Origin: Lachnospiraceae bacterium
GTDB lineage: Bacteria; Bacillota; Clostridia; Lachnospirales; Lachnospiraceae
NCBI GenBank assembly: GCA_024693845.1
Contig: JAILKJ010000085.1
Span: 1 to 38,072, forward strand
DNA: 38,072 nt
Direction of reading: 5' to 3'
Part shown: positions 15,875-24,504 of the stretch, piece by piece
Numbering within the stretch: the stretch's first letter is position 1
Layout: the number at the start of each line of letters is the position of its first letter
Notes under the pieces: model-generated
Database searches by the model: none
What the model saw: only the letters and a program-made list of their open reading frames with translations
Told to the model about the DNA's origin: nothing
Made by a program: the position numbers and the translations under genes

Positions 15875-18596
15875 CCTTTTGATCCTTCGACGCCTCTTTG
15901 TTTACGTCGTCCTTATTCGAAGCCGTGGCTTCAGCCTGCTTCATCCGCCTTACGGCTTCGGCAGCCGTCATATGCTCCGCCGCTTTCTTCTCATCTGTAG
16001 TGCCCTTATCCCCTGTCTCCGGGGCTTTTTCTTCTTTCTTCTCCTTCGTCTTACCTGCACCTGCCAGATAAGCCAGCTTCATTTCCTCGGAGGAAAGCTT
16101 CTTCTTGCCGTCATCCTCTTCCTTCTTTACCTCCTTATCCCCCTGCTTACCGGCAGTAGCGGTGTAGCTCTTCTTAAACTGCTCTACAGCCGTAGCCACA
16201 GATGCGGACGCCTCTTCTTCCTCTTCCTTCCTTCTCTGCTCCCTGATCTTCAGCTGGGATTCGAAAAGATTGTCGTAATACTCCTTGCCGTTTTCCTTCT
16301 CCTCACAATACTTCTCGATATACTCATCAAATGGCATGGGCTTGGAGTAGTAATATCCCTGTACATAGTAACAGCCCAGCTCCCGCAAAAGCTTCACCTG
16401 TTCCTCATTTTCCACACCTTCACAAAGGGTCTTGATCCCCAGTCCTTCCGCCATCTCGATGATCTTCTGCAGGATCCATACGCTGGCCTCGGAGGTAATG
16501 GATTCGCTGAAGAATTCACGGTCGATCTTGATCACGTCAAAAGGTACATCCTTAAGCATGTTCAGGGAGGAATAGCCGCTGCCGAAGTCGTCCATCGCCA
16601 GCTGGATCTCCATCTTCTTCAGCTCATTGGTGGTGCTGATCATCAATGCACGCTCATCCTGAAATACGGTCTCGGTGATCTCCAGCTCCACAAAACCGTT
16701 GGGGATGCGGTATTTCTTCATCAGTCTTTCCACCTGATGAAGGTAATCCGGGTTATGCATCAGAAGGCGGCTCTGGTTAACGGAGATGGGATAGATCTCC
16801 TTGCCGGCATCGATCAACTGGCGCTGGTGCTTACATACCTGCTCAAGCATATACATATCCAGCTTCTCCACGAAACCGTTCTTCTCAAAGACGGGAATAA
16901 ACTGGTCAGGAAAGATCCTGGTGCCGTCCTCCTTGATCCAGCGCACAAGGGCCTCGCCGCCGTGTACATGATCATTCTTGATATCCCACTTGGCCTGGAT
17001 GAAGACCTTGAATTCCTCCGTCTTCATGGCGTTTTCCATATCCGACTCGATCTTATCGTTCAGGAACATCTGGCTGACGATCTGCTCGGAATAGGTGGCC
17101 ACCAGGACCTTCTCGTCACCGGTGAGGGATTTACGTGCCGCATTGGCATGGTCGATGATGATACCGATATCCGTATCCTCTCTTCTGACCGGATAGACAC
17201 CTCTCTTCAGACGGATGGGGAACATGATACCGATCTCTCTGGCCTGCTCGTTGATGACCTTCAACAGTTCTTCCATCTTGGCCTCAAAATCCTGATCGTT
17301 CCTTGCCAGAAGCAGGAACTGGTCGGCATTCATTCTGGCACAGAACTCTTTCTTGCTGAAGATCCTGCTGCACTCTCTGTCGATGATACGAAGCAGCTCA
17401 TCCGCTCTCACATGGCCATAGGCCTCATTGATGTAACGGAAGTTGGCGATATCAAAACGGGTTACCACATAGGGAATACTGGTATTCTCGAAAAGCACCT
17501 GGGATGCGAACTCCCGGAAATAGTTGTCATTCTTGCCGCCGGTAACGGGGTCCTCATAAGCCAGCTTCTTGATGGTATCACTACTGATCTTGGAGGTGAG
17601 CCACATGTAAACCACCACGACAATGGTCAGCAGGAAGAGGATGGAACTGGATGTCAGGGTCCGGAAGAAAAGTGACCGCGTCACATCTGTGTACAGACTT
17701 TCGGGATAGATCGATACCAGGAATCCTCCCCGGATTCCGTCGATGCTCTTCAGCTCCACGTAATCCCGTCTGCCGTACTTATCGACAATGCTGGTCTTTA
17801 AGTAATCATATTTGGATTCCCCGTCGCTGTTCTCCATGCGGCTCTGCTGCTTCAGCTGTGCCACATTTTTCTTGGAATAGCTGTCAGCCGACACATTCTC
17901 CAGCAGGTCATACAGATTCTTATGAGCCTGTCCGTAATCCATGAACAGATCCGTATCACGCAGGCTGATATCTCCTTCATCGGAGATCACAAAAACATCT
18001 CCGTTCTTACGAAGCTTGTCAAAGCCCTCGATTTCCAGCAGTTCCGACATGGTTTTTTTGGCCATGACCTGGCCCTTCTTGACTCCGTTTACCGTCACGG
18101 GCTCAAAGCAGTACATAATGCCGTTTCCATCTTCGGAAAACTCTCCGTCTGCCAGATTCAGTTCAGATTGTGAAACAAAATAGGAATTCTGTAAGGTTCC
18201 GGAATCCACTTCGTCCACCGTACCCCGGTAGGAGTAGACGAAGCCCTCATCACTGATATAGAGAAGATCTGTGTAAAGACCTGAAGCGTTGCAGCTTGTC
18301 AGCAGGCTGCACAGCCGCTCATCATCCTCAAGAACGGTAGGATCATTGTCAATACTCATGGCGATCTGTACAAGATTCTGATGTACATCGGCGATCTGGC
18401 TTTGCATGATATAGGAGCCGCTTTTCAGATCCTCGTAGGCTTCCTCGATTTTGACCGCACGAAACTGACGCTGCACATCGATGATATGCACCAGATAGAC
18501 GATCAAATTGATCACCAGGACCATAAGGCCGATCCACAATATTCTGACAACCGAAAAAGTGCCGTTCTTGCTTTTCTTTCCCCCAAATGACCTCAT
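15867..18596 (-). CDS. Membrane sensor with degenerate GGDEF and intact EAL phosphodiesterase domain
   Basis: Predicted to break c-di-GMP to pGpG. The 909-residue protein has a membrane helix at about 17-40, an extracellular sensor region at about 41-308 (Cache-like by position, not proven), a second helix at about 310-333, a degenerate GGDEF domain at about 345-500 (NADQF in place of GGDEF) and an EAL domain at about 520-770. The EAL catalytic motifs are present: GGEALVRW near 548, ELEITET, MDDFGSGYSS near 670, VIKIDREF and EGVENEEQ. A Lys/Glu/Ala-rich tail of about 125 residues follows. It is first in the operon and overlaps queH by 8 bases. There is no visible Shine-Dalgarno before the ATG. 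The GGDEF domain may bind GTP and regulate EAL, as in other degenerate pairs. Confidence 0.9.
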   Translation of the reverse strand: MRSFGGKKSKNGTFSVVRILWIGLMVLVINLIVYLVHIIDVQRQFRAVKIEEAYEDLKSGSYIMQSQIADVHQNLVQIAMSIDNDPTVLEDDERLCSLLTSCNASGLYTDLLYISDEGFVYSYRGTVDEVDSGTLQNSYFVSQSELNLADGEFSEDGNGIMYCFEPVTVNGVKKGQVMAKKTMSELLEIEGFDKLRKNGDVFVISDEGDISLRDTDLFMDYGQAHKNLYDLLENVSADSYSKKNVAQLKQQSRMENSDGESKYDYLKTSIVDKYGRRDYVELKSIDGIRGGFLVSIYPESLYTDVTRSLFFRTLTSSSILFLLTIVVVVYMWLTSKISSDTIKKLAYEDPVTGGKNDNYFREFASQVLFENTSIPYVVTRFDIANFRYINEAYGHVRADELLRIIDRECSRIFSKKEFCARMNADQFLLLARNDQDFEAKMEELLKVINEQAREIGIMFPIRLKRGVYPVRREDTDIGIIIDHANAARKSLTGDEKVLVATYSEQIVSQMFLNDKIESDMENAMKTEEFKVFIQAKWDIKNDHVHGGEALVRWIKEDGTRIFPDQFIPVFEKNGFVEKLDMYMLEQVCKHQRQLIDAGKEIYPISVNQSRLLMHNPDYLHQVERLMKKYRIPNGFVELEITETVFQDERALMISTTNELKKMEIQLAMDDFGSGYSSLNMLKDVPFDVIKIDREFFSESITSEASVWILQKIIEMAEGLGIKTLCEGVENEEQVKLLRELGCYYVQGYYYSKPMPFDEYIEKYCEEKENGKEYYDNLFESQLKIREQRRKEEEEEASASVATAVEQFKKSYTATAGKQGDKEVKKEEDDGKKKLSSEEMKLAYLAGAGKTKEKKEEKAPETGDKGTTDEKKAAEHMTAAEAVRRMKQAEATASNKDDVNKEASKDQKDD

Positions 18597-18646
18597 AGCA
18601 ATTATATTTTACCACACATCACCAAATCCTGCCACACAAAATATAG

Positions 18647-18675
18647 TGGACAGCAAACCCGCTATCCTTTAAAAT
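18647..18675 (+). promoter_or_regulatory. sigma-A promoter of the moxR operon
   Basis: -35 TGGACA (18647-18652), 17-base spacer, -10 TAAAAT (18670-18675). The leader to the TTG start of moxR would be about 30 bases, with GGAGG eight bases before the start. Confidence 0.7.
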
Positions 18676-18710
18676 ATTCCCTAGAATTATATAACCCGGA
18701 GGAAGCGGTT

Positions 18711-19655
18711 TTGAACGACAGATTACAGGCAGTAAAAAGTGAGATCACCAAGGTTTTACGAGGCAAGGATGATGAGATCGATATGATCCTCTGCGCCATG
18801 ATCGCAGGGGGGCATATCCTGCTGGAGGACATCCCCGGCGTGGGCAAAACAACCCTGGCCGTAGCCCTCTCACGTTCCATGGCCCTCTCCTATAAACGAA
18901 TGCAGTTCACGCCGGACGTCCTGCCCAGCGATATCCTGGGCTTCACCCTTTTAGACCAGAAAACCGGGGACTTTACCTACCGTCCCGGCGCTATCTTTAC
19001 CAATCTGTTTCTGGCAGACGAGATCAATCGTACCTCCCCAAAAACCCAGTCGGCACTTTTGGAGGTAATGGAAGAGACCAGCGTCACCGTGGACGGTGTG
19101 ACCCGTCCTCTGGATAAGCCCTTCTTTGTTATCGCCACCCAGAATCCCATCGGTGCTTCCGGTACCCAGAAACTTCCGGATTCCCAGCTGGACCGCTTCT
19201 TCGTCCGTCTGAGCCTGGGATATCCCGATCATAATTCCGCCAAGGAGATCCTGATGGGCCACTCCTCCCAGAGTATGGACGATGTTCAGCAGGTCATGTC
19301 GGCAGAGGAGATTCTTTCGATGCAGCAGACCGCCGATCAGGTATATGTGGCGGACGAGCTTCTGGACTATATCGTAAGCCTCACCGAGAAGACCAGAGGC
19401 TATGAATATCTTGCACAGGGCATCAGTCCCCGGGGCAGCATCGCCATCTTAAAGTTAGCAAAGGCTTACTCTTTTTATACCGGCCGCGACTTCCTGGCAC
19501 CGGATGATATCCATGCGGTATTCCATGCCGTCTGCAACCACAGACTGATCCTGAATACTAAGGCAAAAGCCGCCGGGCTGGGGACAAAGCAGGTCTTAAA
19601 CCAGATCCTTTCCGAGGTACCCATCCCCAGACTTTCCGTTCACGGCCGCAGCTGA
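18711..19655 (+). CDS. MoxR family AAA+ ATPase
   Basis: A 314-residue AAA+ ATPase of the MoxR group, thought to act as a chaperone or maturation factor for partner proteins encoded beside it. Walker A is GVGKTT (near residue 44), Walker B is LFLADEINRT (near 105), sensor 1 is VIATQNP, and a C-terminal lid follows. The start is TTG at 18711: GGAGG stands eight bases before it and the protein begins with the expected NDRLQAVKSEITKVLRGKD. It is the first gene of a three-gene operon with a DUF58 protein and a membrane transglutaminase, a widespread bacterial arrangement. The target of the complex is not established, and a role in envelope maintenance is inferred from the membrane partners. Confidence 0.93.
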   Translation: MNDRLQAVKSEITKVLRGKDDEIDMILCAMIAGGHILLEDIPGVGKTTLAVALSRSMALSYKRMQFTPDVLPSDILGFTLLDQKTGDFTYRPGAIFTNLFLADEINRTSPKTQSALLEVMEETSVTVDGVTRPLDKPFFVIATQNPIGASGTQKLPDSQLDRFFVRLSLGYPDHNSAKEILMGHSSQSMDDVQQVMSAEEILSMQQTADQVYVADELLDYIVSLTEKTRGYEYLAQGISPRGSIAILKLAKAYSFYTGRDFLAPDDIHAVFHAVCNHRLILNTKAKAAGLGTKQVLNQILSEVPIPRLSVHGRS

Positions 19656-19664
19656 GAGGTTTTC

Positions 19665-20717
19665 ATGAACAAACAGAACCTTCTGGAAAAGTCCATACTG
19701 GTCTCAGAGGCGATCACCTATCTTCTGCTGGTGGCCACCCTTATCTTTTTGTCTACCTTTTACAGAACCGGCCTGTTTGTATTTTTCCTGATCCTGGTGG
19801 TGCTTCTGCCCCTGGCTTCCTACCTTGTGGGGCGTTTCTGCCACAGCCGGCTTTCCCTTAAGATCAGTACCTCCACAGCCTATGCCGAAAGCGGGGATAA
19901 GGTGCTGCTTTCCCTGCTTCTTGACAACCCCACCGTTTTCCCGCTGCCGGACTGCGAGATCGGCTACAGCATCACCAGCAGCTTTTATCCCTGCGACAAG
20001 ACCTTTTCCGCCAACTGTCCTTCCTTTGCCAGAACGGTCTTTTCCTTTGATCTTCCCCTGGAGATGCAGCGCTGCGGCAGTTATCAGATCCGGCTGACCT
20101 CGCTGAAATTCTATGACTATCTGCATTTTTTCAAATTCGAAAAAGAGCTTTCCTGTCTCAGTGAGGTCTTTATCTTTCCTCCCGAAAAGGAAATGCCTCT
20201 CTTCGAGCCTTCGGACTACGGCGAGGGCTTTGACGAGTTCGAGGAGACGAGTGCTAAGGGCAACACCTCCTCCAACGTCACCGATATCCGCGAATACATT
20301 CCCGGCGACAGGCTGCAGAAGATCCACTGGAAGCTGACAGCCAAGACCGGCAAGTTGATGGTGAAGGAAAACGAGCATACCTCCTCCAATCAGTTTACCC
20401 TTCTCATAGAGCTTTTTCTGGCAAAGCCCGAAGACGATACCCTGGAGGAATCCCTGAAGACCGGTTATAGCCTGGGACTTTCTCTGATCCGCGCCGGGCA
20501 GCCCTTTTTCCTGTGCTTTTATCAGGCCGGCGGCGGGGACTTTTTCACCACGCTGATCCAGAATAAAGAGCAGCTGGATACCGCCTTTTCGGAATGCTTT
20601 TACTTTGCCCCCTATCCCGAGGAGGGACTGGGGCTTTCCGTTTATACCCGCGCCGGTCTTGCCGGCGGCACGATCCTGCATGTAACCCACCAAGGAGTAG
20701 AGGATGTTCTTTCGTAA
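19665..20717 (+). CDS. DUF58 domain membrane-associated protein
   Basis: A 350-residue protein with two N-terminal membrane helices (about 14-31 and 33-50), a beta-rich segment, then the DUF58 signature REYIPGDRLQKIHWKLTAK near residue 210. In the DUF58/MoxR systems known, this protein is a partner of the ATPase; the C-terminal part often has a von Willebrand A-like fold. It follows moxR by nine bases and overlaps the next gene by 14, so translation is probably coupled. GAGAGG stands before ATG. Biochemical function is unknown. Confidence 0.9.
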   Translation: MNKQNLLEKSILVSEAITYLLLVATLIFLSTFYRTGLFVFFLILVVLLPLASYLVGRFCHSRLSLKISTSTAYAESGDKVLLSLLLDNPTVFPLPDCEIGYSITSSFYPCDKTFSANCPSFARTVFSFDLPLEMQRCGSYQIRLTSLKFYDYLHFFKFEKELSCLSEVFIFPPEKEMPLFEPSDYGEGFDEFEETSAKGNTSSNVTDIREYIPGDRLQKIHWKLTAKTGKLMVKENEHTSSNQFTLLIELFLAKPEDDTLEESLKTGYSLGLSLIRAGQPFFLCFYQAGGGDFFTTLIQNKEQLDTAFSECFYFAPYPEEGLGLSVYTRAGLAGGTILHVTHQGVEDVLS

Positions 20718-23115
20718 GAAAAAAGCCCCCGCGGGGCCTCCCACCTACCCATACGGATTCGCCATCCCCCAGCAGCCCGAAACCGTCTGCTCCCAAAAGG
20801 GACTGGTCTGCCTGATGAAGGGGCTGCTCATTTTTGCTGCCTCCTACGGCACTGTGAGCGCTCTGATCTCCAGCTTTGATCTTCCCTGCTATCAGACGCC
20901 GCTGATGCTGCTGATGTTGCTTTTGTCCGTGCTGCTTGCCTTCCTGCATTACAGCCGGCTTTTGTTCAACCTGTTCTATCCTGTGATCTTCGTATCCTTT
21001 ACCTACTTCATCTTTACCTTCCGCTTCATGGTAAACAGCGGTTATCAGGCCTTTGTCAATATCCTGCAGCAGACCTACGGTGACTACTACGCATTGGACA
21101 CCTACCGTCAGTCCCAGGAGTATTTTTCCGACAGAGCCATGACCATCACCTATGCGGCAAGCTTCATCGGCTTTTTCCTGATCCTGCTGCTGAATATCTT
21201 CATCTCGGAATACATGTCACTGGTGGCTGTCATAGCCCTGACTTTCCCTCTGTTTCAGATCGGTATCTACGTGGAGCGCATGCCCTCCATGTCCTCCTTC
21301 GTGCTCATCCTGTTTTCCTACTTTATGGTGGGGATCCTCAGAAGCAGCAGACACTTCCTGCTGCCCTACCGGGATAAAAAATGGACGGAATTCAAATACC
21401 GGGAACAGGAGGATCAGGTTACCTATCGCTACCATGCCAGCGGAAAGCTGTTCTGGCAGCTGACGGTGCTCTTTTTCTGCTTCACCCTGGGCATCGGGAT
21501 CCTGACACTGCCCATGCTCTCCAGCTCCACCAACTCCCGTCTTTCTTCCAGCAGAAGAAGCCTGGACGAATACATGCAGGTGTTCACCCAGAACGGCCTG
21601 TCGGGATTCTTTGACCGCTACAGCGCCAAGGGCGGTATCAGCGGCGGACAGCTGGGCGGCGTCAGCTCCGTTCGTCCGGATTACCAGACGGACTTAAACC
21701 TTACCTTCGTTCCCTACTCCTATGACAGTCTCTACTTAAAGGCCTACACCGGATCGGATTATACGGGAGATGCGTGGCAGCCTGCCTTCGTGGAAAAGGA
21801 AAGCCCTGCGGTCCTGACGGATCAGACCCTTGCGTCCCTTCCCAAAGCTACCATGCGGGTGGAGAATCTGGATGCGGAAACCGGCTATCTCTATCTGCCC
21901 TATTATGTGGGAACCGATATCGGTATGTCGTATATCCCCCTGGCAGACGGCTTTTATCCCGAAGGGGACGGCTGCCCGGATCAGTATGACTGCCTCTATC
22001 ACCCCACAGGGAAAAGTGCGGCCCGTCTGCTGGAAGAAAGCGGCGATGAAACGGTGCACCTGAAGGACAGCGATGCTTATATGGCGATCCCCCAGGAGCT
22101 TTCCGACTATCTTGAAACGCTGCACTCCGATATCGGCAGGGAAGCGGATCCCCTGTTGCAGGCCGACAGGATCTACGCTTTCCTTCGGGATAATTATCCC
22201 TATTCCCAAACCCCCGGTATCACGCCGGAATACGAAGACTTTGTCAAATACTTCCTGGAGACGCAAAAGCGGGGCTACTGCTCGCACTTTGCCTCTGCAG
22301 GTGTTATGCTGATGCGCTCCTTCGGCTATCCGGCCCGCTACTGCGAGGGCTACTGCGTAAGCCTTTCCGATGTATCCGAAGGCAGCGAGCTTACAGAAGA
22401 AAAATACGAGAACTGGTACGAGGGCGATAACACACTGGGAAAGACCGGTGTCGTTTCCGTTCCCGTCACCGACGGAAGCGCCCACGCCTGGGCCGAGATC
22501 TTTGTGGAGGGGCTGGGCTGGGTGCCCTATGAGTTCACTCCCCCTTCGGATGAGACCGACCTTTCCGAATCCTACAGCGGATTCTGGGAGATCTTCTCGG
22601 GTCTCTTCGCCCTTTCGGGGGACGAACCGGATGCTTCCAACGTTGATACCGATGCCTCTTCCAGGCTTTCGGATAACACCAAAAAGCTTACCGGCTTTCT
22701 TTCCTCCTCGGTCTTCAGGCCCCTGTTTTTCGTGCTGGCCCTCCTTTTGTCAGCGCTCCTTATCTACCAGCTGATACACATCATCCGGATCCACGGCGGC
22801 ATGCTGCTTGCCTACCGGCGGGGGGAGCACAAAACCCTCATCGCCTATCATTACCGGCTGCTGACAGCAAAGCTTTCCCGGAAAAAGCACCTGACAGATT
22901 CTCAGGATTTCCTTCTTCCCTCAGACCTGCCCGCTCTTCACGAAAGGCTGCTGCTAAGTGATGCCTTCCGAAGACCCGCAGCTTTGAAGGACCTGTCCAT
23001 AGAGCAGTGGGGCGAGCTTCTTACCTCCTGTCTTTTCTCCGAAAAGGGGATCACCGGAAAGCAGGCAGATGCACTTTTGTCCTTTATCAAAGCATACAAA
23101 AAAGCGCTCCGTTAG
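20704..23115 (+). CDS. Membrane protein with extracytoplasmic transglutaminase-like domain (TgpA type)
   Basis: An 803-residue protein with about six membrane helices in the first 265 residues, an extracellular region containing a transglutaminase/papain-like domain at about 480-620, a further helix near 675-695, and a cytoplasmic C-terminal domain. The catalytic Cys is C526 in RGYCSHFASAGVMLMRS and the His is H594 in SAHAWAEIFV. The expected third acidic residue is in VPYEFTPP, where Glu stands in place of Asp. The start overlaps the DUF58 gene, with AAGGAG before ATG. The family includes TgpA, but whether this protein cross-links, cleaves or deamidates is not known. A terminator hairpin overlaps the stop codon. 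Confidence 0.9.
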   Translation: MFFRKKKAPAGPPTYPYGFAIPQQPETVCSQKGLVCLMKGLLIFAASYGTVSALISSFDLPCYQTPLMLLMLLLSVLLAFLHYSRLLFNLFYPVIFVSFTYFIFTFRFMVNSGYQAFVNILQQTYGDYYALDTYRQSQEYFSDRAMTITYAASFIGFFLILLLNIFISEYMSLVAVIALTFPLFQIGIYVERMPSMSSFVLILFSYFMVGILRSSRHFLLPYRDKKWTEFKYREQEDQVTYRYHASGKLFWQLTVLFFCFTLGIGILTLPMLSSSTNSRLSSSRRSLDEYMQVFTQNGLSGFFDRYSAKGGISGGQLGGVSSVRPDYQTDLNLTFVPYSYDSLYLKAYTGSDYTGDAWQPAFVEKESPAVLTDQTLASLPKATMRVENLDAETGYLYLPYYVGTDIGMSYIPLADGFYPEGDGCPDQYDCLYHPTGKSAARLLEESGDETVHLKDSDAYMAIPQELSDYLETLHSDIGREADPLLQADRIYAFLRDNYPYSQTPGITPEYEDFVKYFLETQKRGYCSHFASAGVMLMRSFGYPARYCEGYCVSLSDVSEGSELTEEKYENWYEGDNTLGKTGVVSVPVTDGSAHAWAEIFVEGLGWVPYEFTPPSDETDLSESYSGFWEIFSGLFALSGDEPDASNVDTDASSRLSDNTKKLTGFLSSSVFRPLFFVLALLLSALLIYQLIHIIRIHGGMLLAYRRGEHKTLIAYHYRLLTAKLSRKKHLTDSQDFLLPSDLPALHERLLLSDAFRRPAALKDLSIEQWGELLTSCLFSEKGITGKQADALLSFIKAYKKALR

Positions 23116-23125
23116 GGAGCGCTTT
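23101..23125. terminator. Bidirectional terminator overlapping the transglutaminase stop codon
   Basis: Perfect 10-base stem AAAGCGCTCC (23101-23110) with GGAGCGCTTT (23116-23125). The TAG stop of the plus-strand gene (23113-23115) lies in the loop. On the minus strand it is followed by a run of T (strong terminator for the TetR gene); on the plus strand only a moderate T-rich tail follows. Confidence 0.8.
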
Positions 23126-23147
23126 AGTTAGCTATTGTTAACTTTTG

Positions 23148-23882
23148 TTATACCTTTTCCTTCTCTGCTTCCGCCAGTATGGCAAAGGTCTCGGCTACCA
23201 GCATATCCTCCAGGGAGATCTCTTTATCCTCTTCCTCTTCTTCCTTCTCCTCTTCGAATTCCTGCTCTGCAAAACCTTCCTCCCGCAGGAACAGGTGGCT
23301 GTAAAGGTAGTTGATCTGGCTTGTCACCCGCTCTGTGGAAACGCCGATGGTTGCAGAAGAGATCTTGAGGCCCTCCAGGGCAAACATAATGTTGTAGGCC
23401 TCCTGCAAAGGTTCCTCGCAGTCCAGATATCCTTCCTTGATCCCGCCGTCGATGAGCTTTTCCAGGACTCTGACGGACATCTCGAACCGGTCCTTTTCGG
23501 CCTGCTCCCGGGTCTGAACCATCTCCTGCTCCGGAAGCTTTTCCTCTCTGCGAAGATAAAAATAGTATTCATAGATGGCTTCGATCAGGGAATCCTCCAG
23601 TCCCAGGATCTCTTTTTTCTGCTCCCGCAAAAATGCGGAAAGCATTTCCACCGAGGTATCAGCCTGTTCGATCTCTTCGTCGCCGCCTGACTCACGCTCG
23701 GTTTTGAGTACCTCCTCAAAGAGCTTACCCGTATCCTCAAAATACAGATACAGACCGCCTCTGGAGATCTCGCATGCCTCTACGATATCCTTCATGGTAA
23801 CGGTCAGAAAACCCTTCCTTGCAAATACCTCTCTTGCCTTTTCTACAATGTAGCGTTTCTTTTTTTCAGATTTCTCACTCAT
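23148..23882 (-). CDS. TetR family transcriptional regulator with acidic C-terminal tail
   Basis: A 244-residue DNA-binding regulator. The N-terminal helix-turn-helix is clear at residues 8-58 (IVEKAREVFARKGFLTVTMKDIVEACEISRG in parts: AREVFARKGF, TMKDIVEACEI, GGLYLYFED). The remaining helices form the ligand-binding and dimer domain. The last 45 residues are unusually acidic (FEEEKEEEEEDKEISLEDM). GGGAGAAGG stands before ATG. It lies 33 bases downstream of a hypothetical gene, probably in the same transcript. Ligand and targets are unknown; the divergent VanZ-like gene is a possible target by position only. Confidence 0.92.
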   Translation of the reverse strand: MSEKSEKKKRYIVEKAREVFARKGFLTVTMKDIVEACEISRGGLYLYFEDTGKLFEEVLKTERESGGDEEIEQADTSVEMLSAFLREQKKEILGLEDSLIEAIYEYYFYLRREEKLPEQEMVQTREQAEKDRFEMSVRVLEKLIDGGIKEGYLDCEEPLQEAYNIMFALEGLKISSATIGVSTERVTSQINYLYSHLFLREEGFAEQEFEEEKEEEEEDKEISLEDMLVAETFAILAEAEKEKV

Positions 23883-23915
23883 GTATTACCTTCTCCCAGG
23901 CCGCGGTCAGTCCCC

Positions 23916-24374
23916 TCATTTCTGACCTTCGTGCGACCAAAATTCAATCAGTTCCCTGGCTTTCTCCAAAGCCTTCAAAAATACTCCGTTCTGTACCCCT
24001 TCGCTCCAGAGTCTGCCCTTCGTCCTTCCGCCGATGATGTAGCGGGACATGATGCCTCCCAGGACGGAAATGTTCATGATCTGAACCTGATCGATGAGCC
24101 GAAACTCATCCTGAAGCGTTTTTACCCCGTATCTGGAATACACATAGGGATAATTCTTATCTATGAAAATGGACTGATCCATCTCCTTTACGAACCGAAG
24201 CAACGTGGAATCGTATACGGGGAACTGGATCGTCCTTCCGCCTTCCGGCGTATAATTCTGGGAAACATCGATATTGCACTTCTCCGTCAGCCAGGGGATG
24301 TAAGCGGAAAAACGTTCAACCTCGGGACGGTATTTCTCAATGATCTCCTCACGGGCTTTTCTCTCATCCGACAT
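23916..24374 (-). CDS. Conserved-looking hypothetical protein
   Basis: A 152-residue soluble protein without signal peptide or membrane helix. The segment TIQFPVYDSTLLRFVKEMD and the closing GGRTKGRLWSEGVQNGVF look like family signatures I have seen in Clostridia proteins, possibly a DUF, but I cannot name the family with confidence. I chose ATG 24374 because AAGGAAGG lies 11 bases before it and the upstream in-frame residues look non-coding. The gene shares a transcript direction with TetR and is divergent from the VanZ-like gene. Function is unknown. Confidence 0.8.
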   Translation of the reverse strand: MSDERKAREEIIEKYRPEVERFSAYIPWLTEKCNIDVSQNYTPEGGRTIQFPVYDSTLLRFVKEMDQSIFIDKNYPYVYSRYGVKTLQDEFRLIDQVQIMNISVLGGIMSRYIIGGRTKGRLWSEGVQNGVFLKALEKARELIEFWSHEGQK

Positions 24375-24504
24375 AGTGCTCGCTGCCTTCCTTCTTTCTT
24401 GCTCTTTTAACCGATACGTGCTAAAATCGTAACCGTGCGCAAAAAACATTATACCGCACACAGGCCATATATGACAAGTGTATCATAAATTTGGAAAGAA
24501 TACT

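Noticed and set aside
15879-17675. 598-codon open frame antisense to the EAL gene
   Set aside because: Leu/His-rich with no motif or ribosome site, and the opposite strand has clear EAL catalytic motifs.
18597-18710. c-di-GMP riboswitch between the EAL gene and moxR
   Set aside because: The gap is only 114 bases and holds promoters for both sides; no riboswitch core was seen.
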